DNA from: Mycobacterium palustre
GTDB lineage: Bacteria; Actinomycetota; Actinomycetes; Mycobacteriales; Mycobacteriaceae
Reading direction: 5' to 3'
DNA: 64,000 nucleotides
NCBI RefSeq assembly: GCF_002101785.1
Contig: NZ_LQPJ01000024.1
Location: forward strand, 1 to 64,000
Every line of letters begins with the position of its first letter. Position 1 is the stretch's first letter. Below are positions 25,497-38,442 of the stretch, one piece after another. The position numbers and the translations under genes were made by a program. The notes beneath the pieces were generated by a model that worked only from the letters and a program-made list of their open reading frames with translations, had not been told where the DNA came from and made no database searches.

Positions 25497-26308
25497 GGCA
25501 CGTACTCAACTTTCGACATCTTGTACTTGCTCCCGACGTCGTCAATGGTCACCCTGAGCCGCCACATCCGGGGCGGTTCGTCCTTGCCGGGCGGCGAATT
25601 GGTGATTTGCGAGGTCGCCGAGACCAGGACCACCGCCGAGTTCCCGTGGACGGACTCGAGCGCGGCCGCGTTCACCCGTCCCTCGGTCACCGCCTTGGAC
25701 TGCGTGACCACCGAAATGAGGTCCTTGGCCTGGCGCTGAAAGTCATCTTTGAACTGACCGGTGGAATTGTCGATCACCCGCTGGACGTCTTGGTTGGCCT
25801 TGTTGAAGTCCAGCGAGATCATGTAGGTGACGTCCTGCTTGGCCCCGGCGACGAACGCAGCCTCCCGCTGCCGGTGCTGGGTGTTGTCGCGGTGCTGGAG
25901 CGTCATGTAGACGCTGACGCCGATGAAGGCGCAGCTCAGAACGAACGCGCCGACCGCGGCAAGGGCGGGCAACCGGCGTCGCCAGGCCGGCGGCTCGGTC
26001 GGCTCGCCGGCCTCGGAGTAGTAATACTCCTCGTAATCCTCGTGCTCGTAGTCCTCGTCGTAATCCTCGTCGTCGGTCTCGTCGTACTCTTCGTCGCCGT
26101 CCTCGTCATACTCGTCGTGACCCAGCACCTCGGCGGGGTCGGGCAGGCCCAGCGCTTCCCGCCGCAACCGCGCGGCGCGGGCGCGCGCCCGGGCCGCGGC
26201 GGCCGCCGCTTCGGCCGCGGCGGCCTCGGCCTCGACCTCTTCGAGCAGAGCCCTCGTGTCGGCATCCGACCCGAGCGAACCCTCGCGCGGTTCGTCGGTG
26301 TCAGCCAT
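25493..26308 (-). CDS. Orphan Mce-associated membrane protein (Rv1363c-like)
   Basis: A 271-residue membrane protein. Residues about 20-50 are an Ala/Glu/Arg coiled-coil-like helix; residues 62-100 are an extremely acidic Asp/Glu/Tyr low-complexity tract. A basic WRRRLP precedes a membrane segment near residues 113-135, followed by an extracytoplasmic domain like its downstream partner. It resembles Rv1363c in size and position. Translationally coupled to the next gene through ATGA. Its likely role is stabilising Mce complexes, by analogy with the OmamA protein. It is divergent from the FadE pair across 153 bp. Confidence 0.78.
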   Translation of the reverse strand: MADTDEPREGSLGSDADTRALLEEVEAEAAAAEAAAAAARARARAARLRREALGLPDPAEVLGHDEYDEDGDEEYDETDDEDYDEDYEHEDYEEYYYSEAGEPTEPPAWRRRLPALAAVGAFVLSCAFIGVSVYMTLQHRDNTQHRQREAAFVAGAKQDVTYMISLDFNKANQDVQRVIDNSTGQFKDDFQRQAKDLISVVTQSKAVTEGRVNAAALESVHGNSAVVLVSATSQITNSPPGKDEPPRMWRLRVTIDDVGSKYKMSKVEYVP

Positions 26309-26461
26309 CGCGTTTACCGCTCGTCACCGTCATTATCGACTGAACTCCGGTATCTCTTACCGTATTGCCCATTGCTAACATCGAAATCCCCAGCGAACCC
26401 CGACGAGAACCGACCAGGCGGATGATCACCCACCCCTACCTCTAAGGAACCTTCCGGCATC

Positions 26462-27609
26462 ATGACCGCTGTCGACTCTCCCGAAAAGATACTATTCGCT
26501 TCGACCACCCAGGCCTTTCTGCAAAAAGAAGCGTCGCTGCGCCGTGTCCGCGAATTGCACGCCGAAGGGTTGTCGTTCGATCCGGCCTGGTGGCAGCGCG
26601 CGGCGGAACTGGGGTGGACGGCGCTGCTGGTTCCCGAGGACATGGGTGGCGGCAGTGTCTCCGGCAGCGGGGTCGAAGACCTGGCGATGGTCGCCGAACA
26701 GCTTGGCAAGACGGTAGCGCCCGGACCGCTGTATCCGGTCAGTGTCGTGCTTTCGGCCCTGGTCGACTGCGCGGACTCGCAATCGCACGCCGACACGATC
26801 GAGGCGCTGGTCTCCGGTGAAACGGTTGCGTCGTGGGCGGTTTCGGAACCGGGCCGGGGGTGGGCGCCGCTGGACGCGTCGGTGACCGCCACCGAAACCG
26901 AGGCCGGCTTCCGCATCGACGGCACCAAGGACCGGGTCGAGGCGGGCGCGCAGAGTGCGGTGTTGCTGGTGGTGGCTCGCTGTGGCGACGGGATCGGTCA
27001 GTTTCTGGTCCCGACGGACGCGCCGGGCGTCGACATCGCACCCCAGCAGTCGGTGGACCTGGTCAAGCAGTTTGCCCGCGTGCGGTTCGACGGCGTCGTC
27101 GTGGGCCGCTCGGCGGCCGTCGGCACCGCCGCCGAGACGCCCGGCCTGATCGACCGGCAGAGCCAGATCGCCCAGGTGCTGCAGTGCGCCGAGGTGGTCG
27201 GCATTCTGCAGACGGTGTTCGACTTCACCACCGCCTGGGCGCTGGACCGGCACACCTTTGGCCGCCCGCTGGCCTCCTACCAGGCGCTCAAACACAAGTT
27301 CGCCGATATGAAACTGTGGCTGGAAGCGTGCCGCGCCACCACGGCGGCGGCGGTCGCCGATGTCGCTGCCCGCGCCCCGCGAGCCGGGCTGTCGGCCAGC
27401 ATCGCCAAGTCCTACGTCGGCGAGATGGCCGGGCGCATCGTCCAGGACTGCGTCCAAATGCACGGCGGCATCGGTGTCACCTGGGAGCACGACCTGCACC
27501 TTTACCTGAGACGAGTTACGTTGTACCGCTCGATGTTTGGCACGCCCGAGGAGCACAACCTCAAGGTGTACGAGGCGGAGAAAGCGGCCCGCTCGATGGC
27601 CAACGCCGG

Positions 27610-27613
<4 letters not shown>
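26462..27613 (+). CDS. Acyl-CoA dehydrogenase, FadE partner subunit
   Basis: A 383-residue acyl-CoA dehydrogenase, an FAD enzyme that makes an alpha,beta double bond in an acyl-CoA. Motifs include VPEDMGGGS, WAVSEPG, RHTFGRPLASYQALKHKFADM and QMHGGIGVTWEHDLHLYLRR. Mycobacterial FadEs of this type often pair with a second, adjacent FadE to form an alpha2beta2 enzyme, as in the steroid ChsE systems; the coupled next gene fits. AAGGAACC precedes the ATG. Divergent from the Mce-associated pair. Confidence 0.86.
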
Positions 27614-31097
<3,484 letters not shown>

Positions 31098-32303
31098 TCA
31101 GGCCGAGACCGGTTTCTTCGAGGGTTCGGACACCTTCATCAGCTTCATCAGGTTGCCGCCCATGATCTTTGCGACGTCTTCCTGCTCGAAATCGGTGAGC
31201 TCGTCGACGAAGGAGATCGGGTCCTTCAGCCCTTCGGGATGCGGCCAGTCGGAGCCGAACAGCACCCGGTCGGTGCCGACCATCTTGACGATGTCGCTGA
31301 ACCGGTCCTCCCAGAACGGGGTGATGTACACGCAACGCTTGAACGCCTCGACCGGGTCCTCGCTGAACGACTGCGGCATTTTCTTGTAGACGCCCTTGAG
31401 GCCCTTGAAAAGGTCGGGCACCCAGTCCGCGCCGTTTTCGATCGACAGGATCCGCAGCTCGGGGTTGCGGGACAGCGCGCCGTGGCAGACCAGCGCGCCC
31501 ATCGCGTCCAGGATCGGCCGATGGCCCATCGCGAAGCTGCGGAAGGCGGTCGGCTTGAACGGCAGGAACTCGTCGCCAGGCTCCCACACGTTGGCGAACT
31601 CGGAGTAACCGCTGTCCGAGGCGTGCATCGAGACGGGGATCTGGGCCTTGATGCAGGCCTGCCAGAACGGGTCGAATTCCTCGAAGCCGAACGACCGGCT
31701 GCCGCGGTAACCGGGCACCGGCGCCGGGCGGACCAGCACCGTGCGGGCACCGCGCTCCAGGCACCACTGGAGTTCTTCGAGCGCGCGCTCGACGATCGGC
31801 AGGGTGATCACCGGGGTGGCGAAGATGCGGTCGGAGTAGTTGAACGACCACTGCTCGTACATCCACTGGTTGAGGGCGTGGATGACGTCGTGGGTCATCT
31901 CCGGGTCGTCCTTCATGCGCTCCTCGACCAGGCTGGCCAGCGTCGGAAACATCAGCGCGTAATCGATGCCGAGCTCGTCCATGACCTCGAGCCGGGCGCC
32001 GGGTTCGCGGAAGGCGGGGATGGCCTTCATCGGCTCGCCGAGGATCTCGCGGTAGCTCTTGCCCTGCGCGCCGTGGCGGAAGTACTCCTCCTGGGCGCCC
32101 GGCCGGGCCACCACCTCGAACGTCGGGTTCGGGATGTATTCGCTGATGCGCCCGCGCACCACGATCTTGGTGCGGCCGCGCACCTGCACGTAGTCGATGA
32201 CGTGCTTGCGGTTGTCCGGCAGGAACTTGGTCAGCGCCTCCTGCGGCTCGTACATGTGATTGTCGGCGTCGAAGACGGGGAAGGGAAGCTCGCGAGACGG
32301 CAT
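31098..32303 (-). CDS. Amidohydrolase-2 family metal-dependent hydrolase
   Basis: A 401-residue TIM-barrel metallo-hydrolase or decarboxylase of the amidohydrolase-2 (ACMSD/LigW-like) family. Metal-binding residues are in DADNHMYEP at the N-terminus, MHASDS in the middle and FGSDWPHPEG near the C-terminus. Family members hydrolyse C-C or C-N bonds or decarboxylate acids, including ring-cleavage products. TAGGAGATC precedes the ATG. It lies 77 bp downstream of the TetR-hotdog gene on the same strand, and an inverted repeat sits in that gap. Confidence 0.87.
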   Translation of the reverse strand: MPSRELPFPVFDADNHMYEPQEALTKFLPDNRKHVIDYVQVRGRTKIVVRGRISEYIPNPTFEVVARPGAQEEYFRHGAQGKSYREILGEPMKAIPAFREPGARLEVMDELGIDYALMFPTLASLVEERMKDDPEMTHDVIHALNQWMYEQWSFNYSDRIFATPVITLPIVERALEELQWCLERGARTVLVRPAPVPGYRGSRSFGFEEFDPFWQACIKAQIPVSMHASDSGYSEFANVWEPGDEFLPFKPTAFRSFAMGHRPILDAMGALVCHGALSRNPELRILSIENGADWVPDLFKGLKGVYKKMPQSFSEDPVEAFKRCVYITPFWEDRFSDIVKMVGTDRVLFGSDWPHPEGLKDPISFVDELTDFEQEDVAKIMGGNLMKLMKVSEPSKKPVSA

Positions 32304-32340
32304 GGCGATCTCCTAGCGGAAGTTCGGGTTCTCGATATGC

Positions 32341-32355
32341 GGTAATGACGTTACC
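32341..32355. promoter_or_regulatory. Inverted repeat GGTAA-N5-TTACC upstream of the amidohydrolase
   Basis: GGTAATGACGTTACC is a 15-bp sequence with perfect 5-bp arms, 38 bases before the amidohydrolase start and just after the stop of the TetR-hotdog gene. It may be an operator. It does not match the two other repeated elements in the window. Confidence 0.4.
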
Positions 32356-32380
32356 ACTTATGTCGTGCGAGGTGTACTGG

Positions 32381-33406
32381 CTACGGATCTACCCGCGGGA
32401 TCGTCGGTGTCGTTCCGTTGATGACCGCGAAATTCACCGTCGCCGTCGCGGCCAGTTCTTCGCCGTCGCCGTAAATGTCGACCTGCATGACCATCGCGCG
32501 CCGGCCGGACCGCAGCATCCGTGGCACCGCCAGCGCCGAGCCCTGCCGGATCGGCCGCAGGTACCGGATGAACAGGTCGGCGGTCGTCATCGTGGTGCCC
32601 GGCCGCAGATACTCGAGGCCGAATTGTCCGCCCGCCACGTCCACCAGCGTGGCGATCAAGCCGCCCTGCAGCGCGCCGGAGGTGTTGACCACGTGCGGGC
32701 TGACCGGCATCGTCATCGCGAACTCGCCGTGGTGGGTCCCCGGCCGCATGCCGATCTGGGCGAACAGCTCGGCCAGGGAGGGCTGGGTCGACTCGTCGGC
32801 GGTGTCCCGGATGCCCAGGGCGCGGCAGCAGAAGTCGTACAGCTGGCCGGCGTCGATCGGCGCGCCGTTCAGTTCGGTGCCGAGCCAGCGCAATCGCTGC
32901 GCGCCCACGATCGTTTGCATGACGATCGCGGCGGCCGGCCCGACGTCCAGGCCGGGATTGAAGACGCCCTCGGTGATGCCCTGCCCGACGATGTCGCGGA
33001 TCAGTTGGTGCATCGGGGAGAGCACGCGCGCGTACTCGCGGGGCCGGGTCTCGGCCAGGTACTGGTTGTAGAGGCCCAGCGCCCGGTTGAGGCTGTCCTG
33101 GGTGCTTGTTTCGGGTTGCTGGCTGAGCCGGTCGATCAGCAGCTTGAGGGCCGCGGTGCTGTCCAGCCCGGTGGTTTCGGCGCGCCAGGCCCGGACCGAC
33201 TGCGCGATGGTGCGGTCGAACAGCGCGAGCAGCAGTTCGTCCTTGCTGCTGAAATGTTGGTAGAAGGCCCGCAGCGAGGTCTTCGAGCGCGCGACGACCT
33301 CCTGCACGGTGAAGTCGGTTCGCCCGGTTTCGCCGAGTATCGCAACGGCGGTCTTGATGAAGCGCTCGGCGCGCGTCACTTCGGCTTCCTCGCTGGCGTC
33401 GGCCAT
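32381..33406 (-). CDS. TetR-type regulator fused to a hotdog (PaaI-like) thioesterase domain
   Basis: A 341-residue protein with two parts. Residues about 12-60 are a TetR helix-turn-helix (FTVQEVVARSKTSLRAFYQHFSSKDELLLALFD), followed by a helical ligand domain to about 215. Residues about 225-335 look like a hotdog acyl-CoA thioesterase domain: TSGALQGGLIATLVDVAGGQFGLEYL, then TTADLFIRYLRP and MQVDIYGDGEELAATATVNFAVI. A TetR regulator normally ends near 200 residues. The fusion suggests it senses acyl-CoA and may also hydrolyse it. The ATG at 33406 is supported by TAACCT exactly seven bases upstream, the leaderless arrangement. It is a candidate controller of the cluster. Confidence 0.8.
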   Translation of the reverse strand: MADASEEAEVTRAERFIKTAVAILGETGRTDFTVQEVVARSKTSLRAFYQHFSSKDELLLALFDRTIAQSVRAWRAETTGLDSTAALKLLIDRLSQQPETSTQDSLNRALGLYNQYLAETRPREYARVLSPMHQLIRDIVGQGITEGVFNPGLDVGPAAAIVMQTIVGAQRLRWLGTELNGAPIDAGQLYDFCCRALGIRDTADESTQPSLAELFAQIGMRPGTHHGEFAMTMPVSPHVVNTSGALQGGLIATLVDVAGGQFGLEYLRPGTTMTTADLFIRYLRPIRQGSALAVPRMLRSGRRAMVMQVDIYGDGEELAATATVNFAVINGTTPTIPRVDP

Positions 33407-33641
33407 GAGAATGAGGTTACCGCGCGTCGTTGCCGGCAAAGCGGCAGGACGCAGCGTCAAGTGGATTCTCAGGAACACGCAACCGCCGGTACGCATAACC
33501 GCGCGGGTGTCTGGGTACGCGCCGGGTGAACAGTTGTACGCCGCGGCGCGACCGGGTTGCGCCCCGCGGATCGATTGGTTCATCGCACAGGAGCAAAGAA
33601 GAACCGACGGGGCGCAGCCCGCCGGCGGGAGGGAGCTTTCG

Positions 33642-34607
33642 ATGCCCGAAGTCCAACTTCATCACGAGGGACATCCGAAATATCGCAGGATGGTCCGGTT
33701 CGACTGGTCCGGCACGCCGCTGCACTGGGTGCCCGGCGACCCGTTCTCGACGCACATGATGAACGTCCTGCACCTGCTGCTGCCCGAAGGGGAGCGGCAC
33801 TTCATCAAGGCCGTCCTCGAGGCGTCGTCGCTGGTCGACGACCCCGAGTTGGAGGCGGCGATCAAGCCCTTCATCCAGCAGGAGTCCTGGCACGCCTGGG
33901 CGCACCAGGTGGTGCTCGACCACCTGGCCGAGCAGGGGATCGACACCAAGCCCTATACCGACCGGCTGGGCAAGACGTTGTCGGTCACCCTGGGTGACCC
34001 GCCCCGGTTCTTCCCGCCCGCGGTGAAGAGGTGGTGGCTGTACCGGCGGCTGGCCGACGTGGCCGCGCTCGAACATTTCACGGCGATGCTGGGCCAGTGG
34101 GTGCTGTCCAACCGCGGCCTCGACTACGCGCGCACCGACCCGATGATGCTGGACCTGCTGCGCTGGCACGGCGCCGAGGAGGTCGAGCACCGCTCGCTGG
34201 TGTTCGACGTCTACCAGCACGTCTGCGGGAGCTACCTGATCAGGGCGGCGTCGATGTTGTTCACCGCGCCGCTGTTCGTCGGCTGGTGGATCGCGGGGGC
34301 GCGGTACCTGATGGCGCAGGACCCGACCATCGACCGCAAGTGGCGCTTTCGGGACTGGCTGTGGGCCGCCCGTGAGTACCGGCTCCCCGGCCCGTGGAAG
34401 CTTCTGGTGACGACCCCCGTCCGGTACATGCGGCCCAGCCACCACCCCAACGACGAGGCGAACACCCAGATGGCCGTCGATTACCTGAACTACTCGCCGG
34501 CGGCCAAGGCCGCGAAAGAGCGGGCGCACCCGCAGGGCAAGTCGGGCGGATCTGACGGCTCCCGAGGCGTTTTCGGCGTAGCGGTGGAAAGGGCTGATGT
34601 CCGATGA
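33642..34607 (+). CDS. Predicted metal-dependent hydrolase family protein (PF10118-like)
   Basis: A 321-residue helical protein. His/Glu-rich motifs QQESWHAWAHQ, AALEHFTAM and WHGAEEVEHRSLVFDVYQH resemble the metal ligands of the predicted metal-dependent hydrolase family (PF10118), probably a ferritin-like di-metal site. A hydrophobic stretch near residues 200-222 (ASMLFTAPLFVGWWIAGARY) may touch the membrane. The gene is in one run with a ferredoxin (ATGA overlap) and a ferredoxin reductase, so it may be an oxygenase or desaturase-like enzyme that takes electrons from them; that is inference. GGGAGC precedes the ATG. Confidence 0.75.
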   Translation: MPEVQLHHEGHPKYRRMVRFDWSGTPLHWVPGDPFSTHMMNVLHLLLPEGERHFIKAVLEASSLVDDPELEAAIKPFIQQESWHAWAHQVVLDHLAEQGIDTKPYTDRLGKTLSVTLGDPPRFFPPAVKRWWLYRRLADVAALEHFTAMLGQWVLSNRGLDYARTDPMMLDLLRWHGAEEVEHRSLVFDVYQHVCGSYLIRAASMLFTAPLFVGWWIAGARYLMAQDPTIDRKWRFRDWLWAAREYRLPGPWKLLVTTPVRYMRPSHHPNDEANTQMAVDYLNYSPAAKAAKERAHPQGKSGGSDGSRGVFGVAVERADVR

Positions 34608-34792
34608 AGGTTTCGGTGGATCTTGACACCTGCGACGGCAACGGCGTTTGCATGAGCATCTGCCACGAGGTGTTCGACGTCCGAGAAGACGGGCTGCACG
34701 TGCTGCAGGCCGAGCCGCGAGAGGAGTTGCGCCAGCAGTTGATCGGCGCCGAGGTGTCCTGCCCGACCCGGGCCATCAAGGTGGAGGACTGA
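34604..34792 (+). CDS. Ferredoxin, [3Fe-4S] or variant type
   Basis: A 62-residue single-cluster ferredoxin. Cluster ligands are C10, C16 and C53 (in CDGNGVC and SCPTRAI). Position 13, Cys in [4Fe-4S] proteins, is Asn, so a [3Fe-4S] cluster is expected. An extra Cys at 20 is unusual for this group. Such ferredoxins are the usual electron donors to mycobacterial P450s. The gene overlaps the upstream metal-hydrolase stop by ATGA and is followed by the reductase 4 bp later, so a reductase to ferredoxin to oxygenase chain is encoded together. Confidence 0.9.
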   Translation: MKVSVDLDTCDGNGVCMSICHEVFDVREDGLHVLQAEPREELRQQLIGAEVSCPTRAIKVED

Positions 34793-34796
34793 GCCC

Positions 34797-36014
34797 ATGT
34801 CGAGTCCTCAGCTCAAAGACGTTGTCGTCGTGGGCGCCGGCGTGGCGGGCACGCGCGCGGCCGAGACCCTGCGCCGGGAGGGCTACGACGGCGCCCTGAC
34901 CATCGTGGGTGCCGAGCGGCACGCCCCCTACCATCGCCCGCCGCTGTCGAAAAAATTGCTCACCGGCGAGGTGCACCGGGCGGGCGTCGACCTGGCGCCG
35001 CAATTCGACGTCGAGGCGCGGGTTCTGCGTGAGGCGTCGGCGATCAAGCTGGACATGTCCGCGCGGGTCGTGCATGTGCGCGACGAGGGCCAGGACCTGG
35101 CCTTGCGGTTCGACGGCCTGGTGATCGCCAGCGGCGCGGCCCCACGCCCATGGCCCGGCGGGCCGGTGCCGGACGGGGTGCTCATGCTGCGCACCGTGGA
35201 GGACTGCCTGGCCATCCGGCAGCGATTGGCCGCCCGGCCCCGGGTCGCCGTGGTCGGCGGTGGGTTCATCGGCTCGGAGGTGGCCGCGAGTTGCCGGTTG
35301 CTGGGCCTGGACGTGGTGCTGATCGAGAAGGCGGCCTGCCCGCTGCTGGCGGCGCTGGGCAAGGAGCTCGCGCCGCGCTGGGCGGACCTGCACCGCGGAT
35401 ACGGGGTCGACCTGCGCCTGGGCGTGGGAGTCGACGGTTTCGTCGGCTCCGGTGGCCGGGTGGAGGCGGTTCGCCTCAGCGACGGTTCGCGGGTCCCCGC
35501 GGATCTCGTCGTCGTCGGGCTGGGCGTGACTCCGGCCACCGACTGGCTCGAGGGCTCGGGACTTCGTGTGGACGACGGGGTGCTCTGCGATGCCAGCGGC
35601 GCCGCCGAGGGAGGCGTCGCGGACGCCCCGGTCGTGGCCGCCGGGGACGTGGCGCGCTGGTGGCACCCGCTCTACGAGCGCCACCTGCGCACCGAGCACT
35701 GGGAGGACGCCGGAGGTCAGGGGGCGGCGGCCGCCCGGACCCTGTTGGCCGGCCGTGGCAACGCGGAGCCCCACGACGACATCCCCTACTTCTGGTCCGA
35801 CCAGTACGACGTGAAGGTGCAAATGCTCGGTGTGCCAACGGATTACGACGCGGTGGAAGTGGTCGAAGGCGACCCCGACGGCTGGGAGTTCGTCGCGGCC
35901 TACGGGCGCGGCGGTCGCACGATCGCGGCGCTGAGCACGATTCCGGGCCGGGTGGATGCCTATCGCGACGCCATCGGGGCGCGCGCCGCGTTTCCGCCGG
36001 CGCCGCCGGGTTAG
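34797..36014 (+). CDS. FAD-dependent ferredoxin reductase
   Basis: A 405-residue pyridine-nucleotide:ferredoxin reductase of the oxygenase-coupled type (like putidaredoxin reductase). The FAD motif is GAGVAGTRAAETL, followed by YHRPPLSK. The NAD(P) motif is GGGFIGSEVA and the second FAD motif is VVAAGDVARW, then EHWEDA. It would pass electrons from NADH to the adjacent ferredoxin and on to P450s or other oxygenases in the cluster. Its stop overlaps that of the converging acyl-CoA ligase gene by four bases. Confidence 0.92.
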   Translation: MSSPQLKDVVVVGAGVAGTRAAETLRREGYDGALTIVGAERHAPYHRPPLSKKLLTGEVHRAGVDLAPQFDVEARVLREASAIKLDMSARVVHVRDEGQDLALRFDGLVIASGAAPRPWPGGPVPDGVLMLRTVEDCLAIRQRLAARPRVAVVGGGFIGSEVAASCRLLGLDVVLIEKAACPLLAALGKELAPRWADLHRGYGVDLRLGVGVDGFVGSGGRVEAVRLSDGSRVPADLVVVGLGVTPATDWLEGSGLRVDDGVLCDASGAAEGGVADAPVVAAGDVARWWHPLYERHLRTEHWEDAGGQGAAAARTLLAGRGNAEPHDDIPYFWSDQYDVKVQMLGVPTDYDAVEVVEGDPDGWEFVAAYGRGGRTIAALSTIPGRVDAYRDAIGARAAFPPAPPG

Positions 36015-37510
36015 CCGCCGCGGGCCGCGATCATCGCCGACCGGTTGACCTTGGTGGCCGCGGTGCGGGGGATGGCGTCGACGAACTCGACCGTCTTGGG
36101 CGCCTTGTAAGGCGCGAGCCGGGTCTTGGCGTACTCGATCACCTGCTCCTCGGTCAGCGTCGCGCCGCCGGCGGGCTCGACGACGGCGTGTACGCGGCGG
36201 CCCCACTGCGGGTCGGAGAGCCCGATGACCACCACGTCGGCGATGCCCGGGTGGCCCGCGAGCGCCGACTCGACCTCGGCCGGGAAGACGTTGGCGCCGC
36301 CGGTGATGATCATGTCGACGCGGCGGTCCACGATGTAGAGGTAGCCGTCCTCGTCGAGGTATCCGATGTCGCCGGCGGAACGAAAGCCGTCCTCGGTCGA
36401 CGGCAGCGGCGGCGCGCCGCCCAAATATTTCGATCCCGCGCTCATCGGTGCGCGCAGGTAGATTTCGCCGTGCTCGCCGGGGCCCAGAGCCGTCCCGCCG
36501 GCGTCTAAGATCCGGATCTCGGTGTCGCGGAAGCCGCGGCCGACGCTGCCGGGGTGGGCCAGCCACTCGTCGCCACGCAGCGCGGTGAGTCCGAGGTTTT
36601 CCGTCATGCCGTAGGCGGTCACGATCCGCTCCGGGCCGAGCAGCTCGAACCAGGTGTGCATCAGCGACGGCGGCATCACCGCGGCGCCCTGCAGGATGAA
36701 CACGATGCTGGACAGGTCTCGCTGCCGGACGTCGGGGCGGGCCGCGATGCGCGACAGCATCGTGGGCGTGGCGGTGAAGTTCGTGATCCGGAACCGTTCG
36801 ATCACGTCCAAAACCAATGCGGCGTCGAACTTTTCGAGTATCACCAGGTGGTCGCCGGCCAGCAGGAAGAAGAAGGTGGCAAAGCCGTTGGTGTGATACA
36901 TCGGCGCGGGCACCATGATCGTCTGCGGCTGGGCCACCGGCGTCCAGTTCGCCAAAAACGGCTCACCGTGCTGCGCCGTCCACAACGAGGGCGCCAGGCT
37001 GAGGATCACCTTGGGCACGCCGGTCGACCCGCTGCTGCAGATGCCGTTGACGTTGGGGGAGACCGCGGCCGGGAGCGGGGTTTCCGGCTCGGCGTCGGCG
37101 CGGGCCTCCAATTTCCAGCGGGTCGTCTCGTCGACGACCACGGCCGGGTCGATCACCTCGCGCACCCGGTTGCGCTCCCACTCGGGCAGGTCCCAGTGCA
37201 TGGGAACGGGAACCGCGCCGATCTTCCAGCACCCCAGCGCCGCGAGCACCAGGTGCCGCGAATTCGGGATGGCAAGCGCCACAAGCGAACCCGTCTCGGC
37301 GCCGCTGGCGGCCAGCGCCCGCCCCCACCGGTTGGCGCGGGCGTCGAGCTCGCCGAAGGTCAGCGATTCCGCGGTGCCGTCCAGCGCGACGATGGTCGCG
37401 GCCGGCTGGTCGCGCCGTTGTTCGGCCAGTTCCTTCAGCTTGATCCCGAACGGGATTCCGTCCTCGAGCGGATTGGTCGCCACCCCCGATACGACCGGCT
37501 GGCTGCTCAT
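36011..37510 (-). CDS. Acyl-CoA ligase (FadD-type)
   Basis: A 499-residue ANL-superfamily ligase. The phosphate-binding loop is SSGSTGVPKV near residue 155, AYGMTENLG is the A5 motif, RSAGDIGYLDEDGYLYIVDRR the A7-A8 region, and the C-terminal Lys is in TAATKVNRS. The ATG at 37510 overlaps the preceding FadE stop as ATGA; the longer open frame upstream is shadow. It is the last gene of a five-gene minus-strand run of four FadE genes and this ligase, all joined by 4-base overlaps. Confidence 0.88.
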   Translation of the reverse strand: MSSQPVVSGVATNPLEDGIPFGIKLKELAEQRRDQPAATIVALDGTAESLTFGELDARANRWGRALAASGAETGSLVALAIPNSRHLVLAALGCWKIGAVPVPMHWDLPEWERNRVREVIDPAVVVDETTRWKLEARADAEPETPLPAAVSPNVNGICSSGSTGVPKVILSLAPSLWTAQHGEPFLANWTPVAQPQTIMVPAPMYHTNGFATFFFLLAGDHLVILEKFDAALVLDVIERFRITNFTATPTMLSRIAARPDVRQRDLSSIVFILQGAAVMPPSLMHTWFELLGPERIVTAYGMTENLGLTALRGDEWLAHPGSVGRGFRDTEIRILDAGGTALGPGEHGEIYLRAPMSAGSKYLGGAPPLPSTEDGFRSAGDIGYLDEDGYLYIVDRRVDMIITGGANVFPAEVESALAGHPGIADVVVIGLSDPQWGRRVHAVVEPAGGATLTEEQVIEYAKTRLAPYKAPKTVEFVDAIPRTAATKVNRSAMIAARGG

Positions 37511-38442
37511 GCCGGGACCGGCCCGGAAAACAGCGTCTCCAAGTGGCCGTCGCGGACGTCGGGGATCAGCCGCAGCGCGAGCGCCTCGGCGCCCAGCGGC
37601 AACCGGATCAGCGGCTGCGTGTGCCGGTCGAGCACGCTGATGTCGGACTCGTCGCAAAATCCCAGGGCGCCCAGCAGCTGATGGGAGGTGCGCAGCACCT
37701 GCCGCGCCGTGTCGGCCGCCTTGTACCGCAGCACGAGCGCGTCGGCCGAACGCACTTGGCCGGGTAGCGATTCCGGCCGGCAGATGGTGTACTTCGCGAG
37801 CTCGTACAGCCCGCGCACCGCCACCGAGGCGTCCGCGACGGCAAACCGGACGGCCTGGAAGTCGGCCAGCGGCTTGCCGAACTGGACCCGGGCGCGCACG
37901 TGCTCGGTGACGATGTGCAACGACTGCTGCATCGCTCCCAGAATCCGCCATGATCCGAGCATGAGATGAAGGTTGACGTCGGCGGCCGGGACGGTTCCCT
38001 CGGGTGGGCTCAACGTGGCCGGCACCAAAAACGGCCCCAGCTTGGCCCCGGTTCGCGCGGCCGGCAGCGCTCGATACCGGTTGCCGTCGAGGTCGGCGGC
38101 GACCCACTCGCCGGCCAGGTCGCCGTGGTCGATGCGCGGTGCCCCCGGATTGACGAGGGCCAGCCGGGCGCCGTCGACGGCCAGCATCTCCTCGACGACG
38201 GGGTAGGGCAGCGCCGCCGCGCCGGCGGCCCGGCACAGCACCGCCGCGGCCAGCAGGTCGTCGGGCGCCGATCGGACGTCCAGCTCGAACGCACCGACGT
38301 CGGTCAGGGCGGTGCGCGCCGCGTCCCGGACGCCGTCGTCGGTCTCGGCGCGCAGCGCCGCCGGCGGGCCGCCCAGCCGGGCGAACCGTTTGGCGGCGAC
38401 CGCCGCGAAGTCGCTGATGTCTTGTGGCAGTTCGGTTTTCAC
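37507..38442 (-). CDS. Short acyl-CoA dehydrogenase-like protein
   Basis: A 311-residue FadE-family protein, shorter than the usual 370-400 because the N-terminal helical domain and middle strand domain are reduced. The C-terminal helical domain is recognisable: EHVRARVQFGKPLADFQAVRFAVADA and HQLLGALGFCDE where HGGxG is usual. It probably pairs with a neighbouring full-length FadE. The GTG at 38442 overlaps the upstream stop as GTGA and has GGGAGG before it. Confidence 0.8.
   Translation of the reverse strand: MKTELPQDISDFAAVAAKRFARLGGPPAALRAETDDGVRDAARTALTDVGAFELDVRSAPDDLLAAAVLCRAAGAAALPYPVVEEMLAVDGARLALVNPGAPRIDHGDLAGEWVAADLDGNRYRALPAARTGAKLGPFLVPATLSPPEGTVPAADVNLHLMLGSWRILGAMQQSLHIVTEHVRARVQFGKPLADFQAVRFAVADASVAVRGLYELAKYTICRPESLPGQVRSADALVLRYKAADTARQVLRTSHQLLGALGFCDESDISVLDRHTQPLIRLPLGAEALALRLIPDVRDGHLETLFSGPVPA

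Noticed and set aside
26029..26115. A TCG/TCC/CTC-rich near-repeat that could be a tandem repeat or CRISPR-like tract
   Set aside because: It is the coding sequence of the Asp/Glu/Tyr tract of the Mce-associated protein. No spacers of constant length separate repeats.
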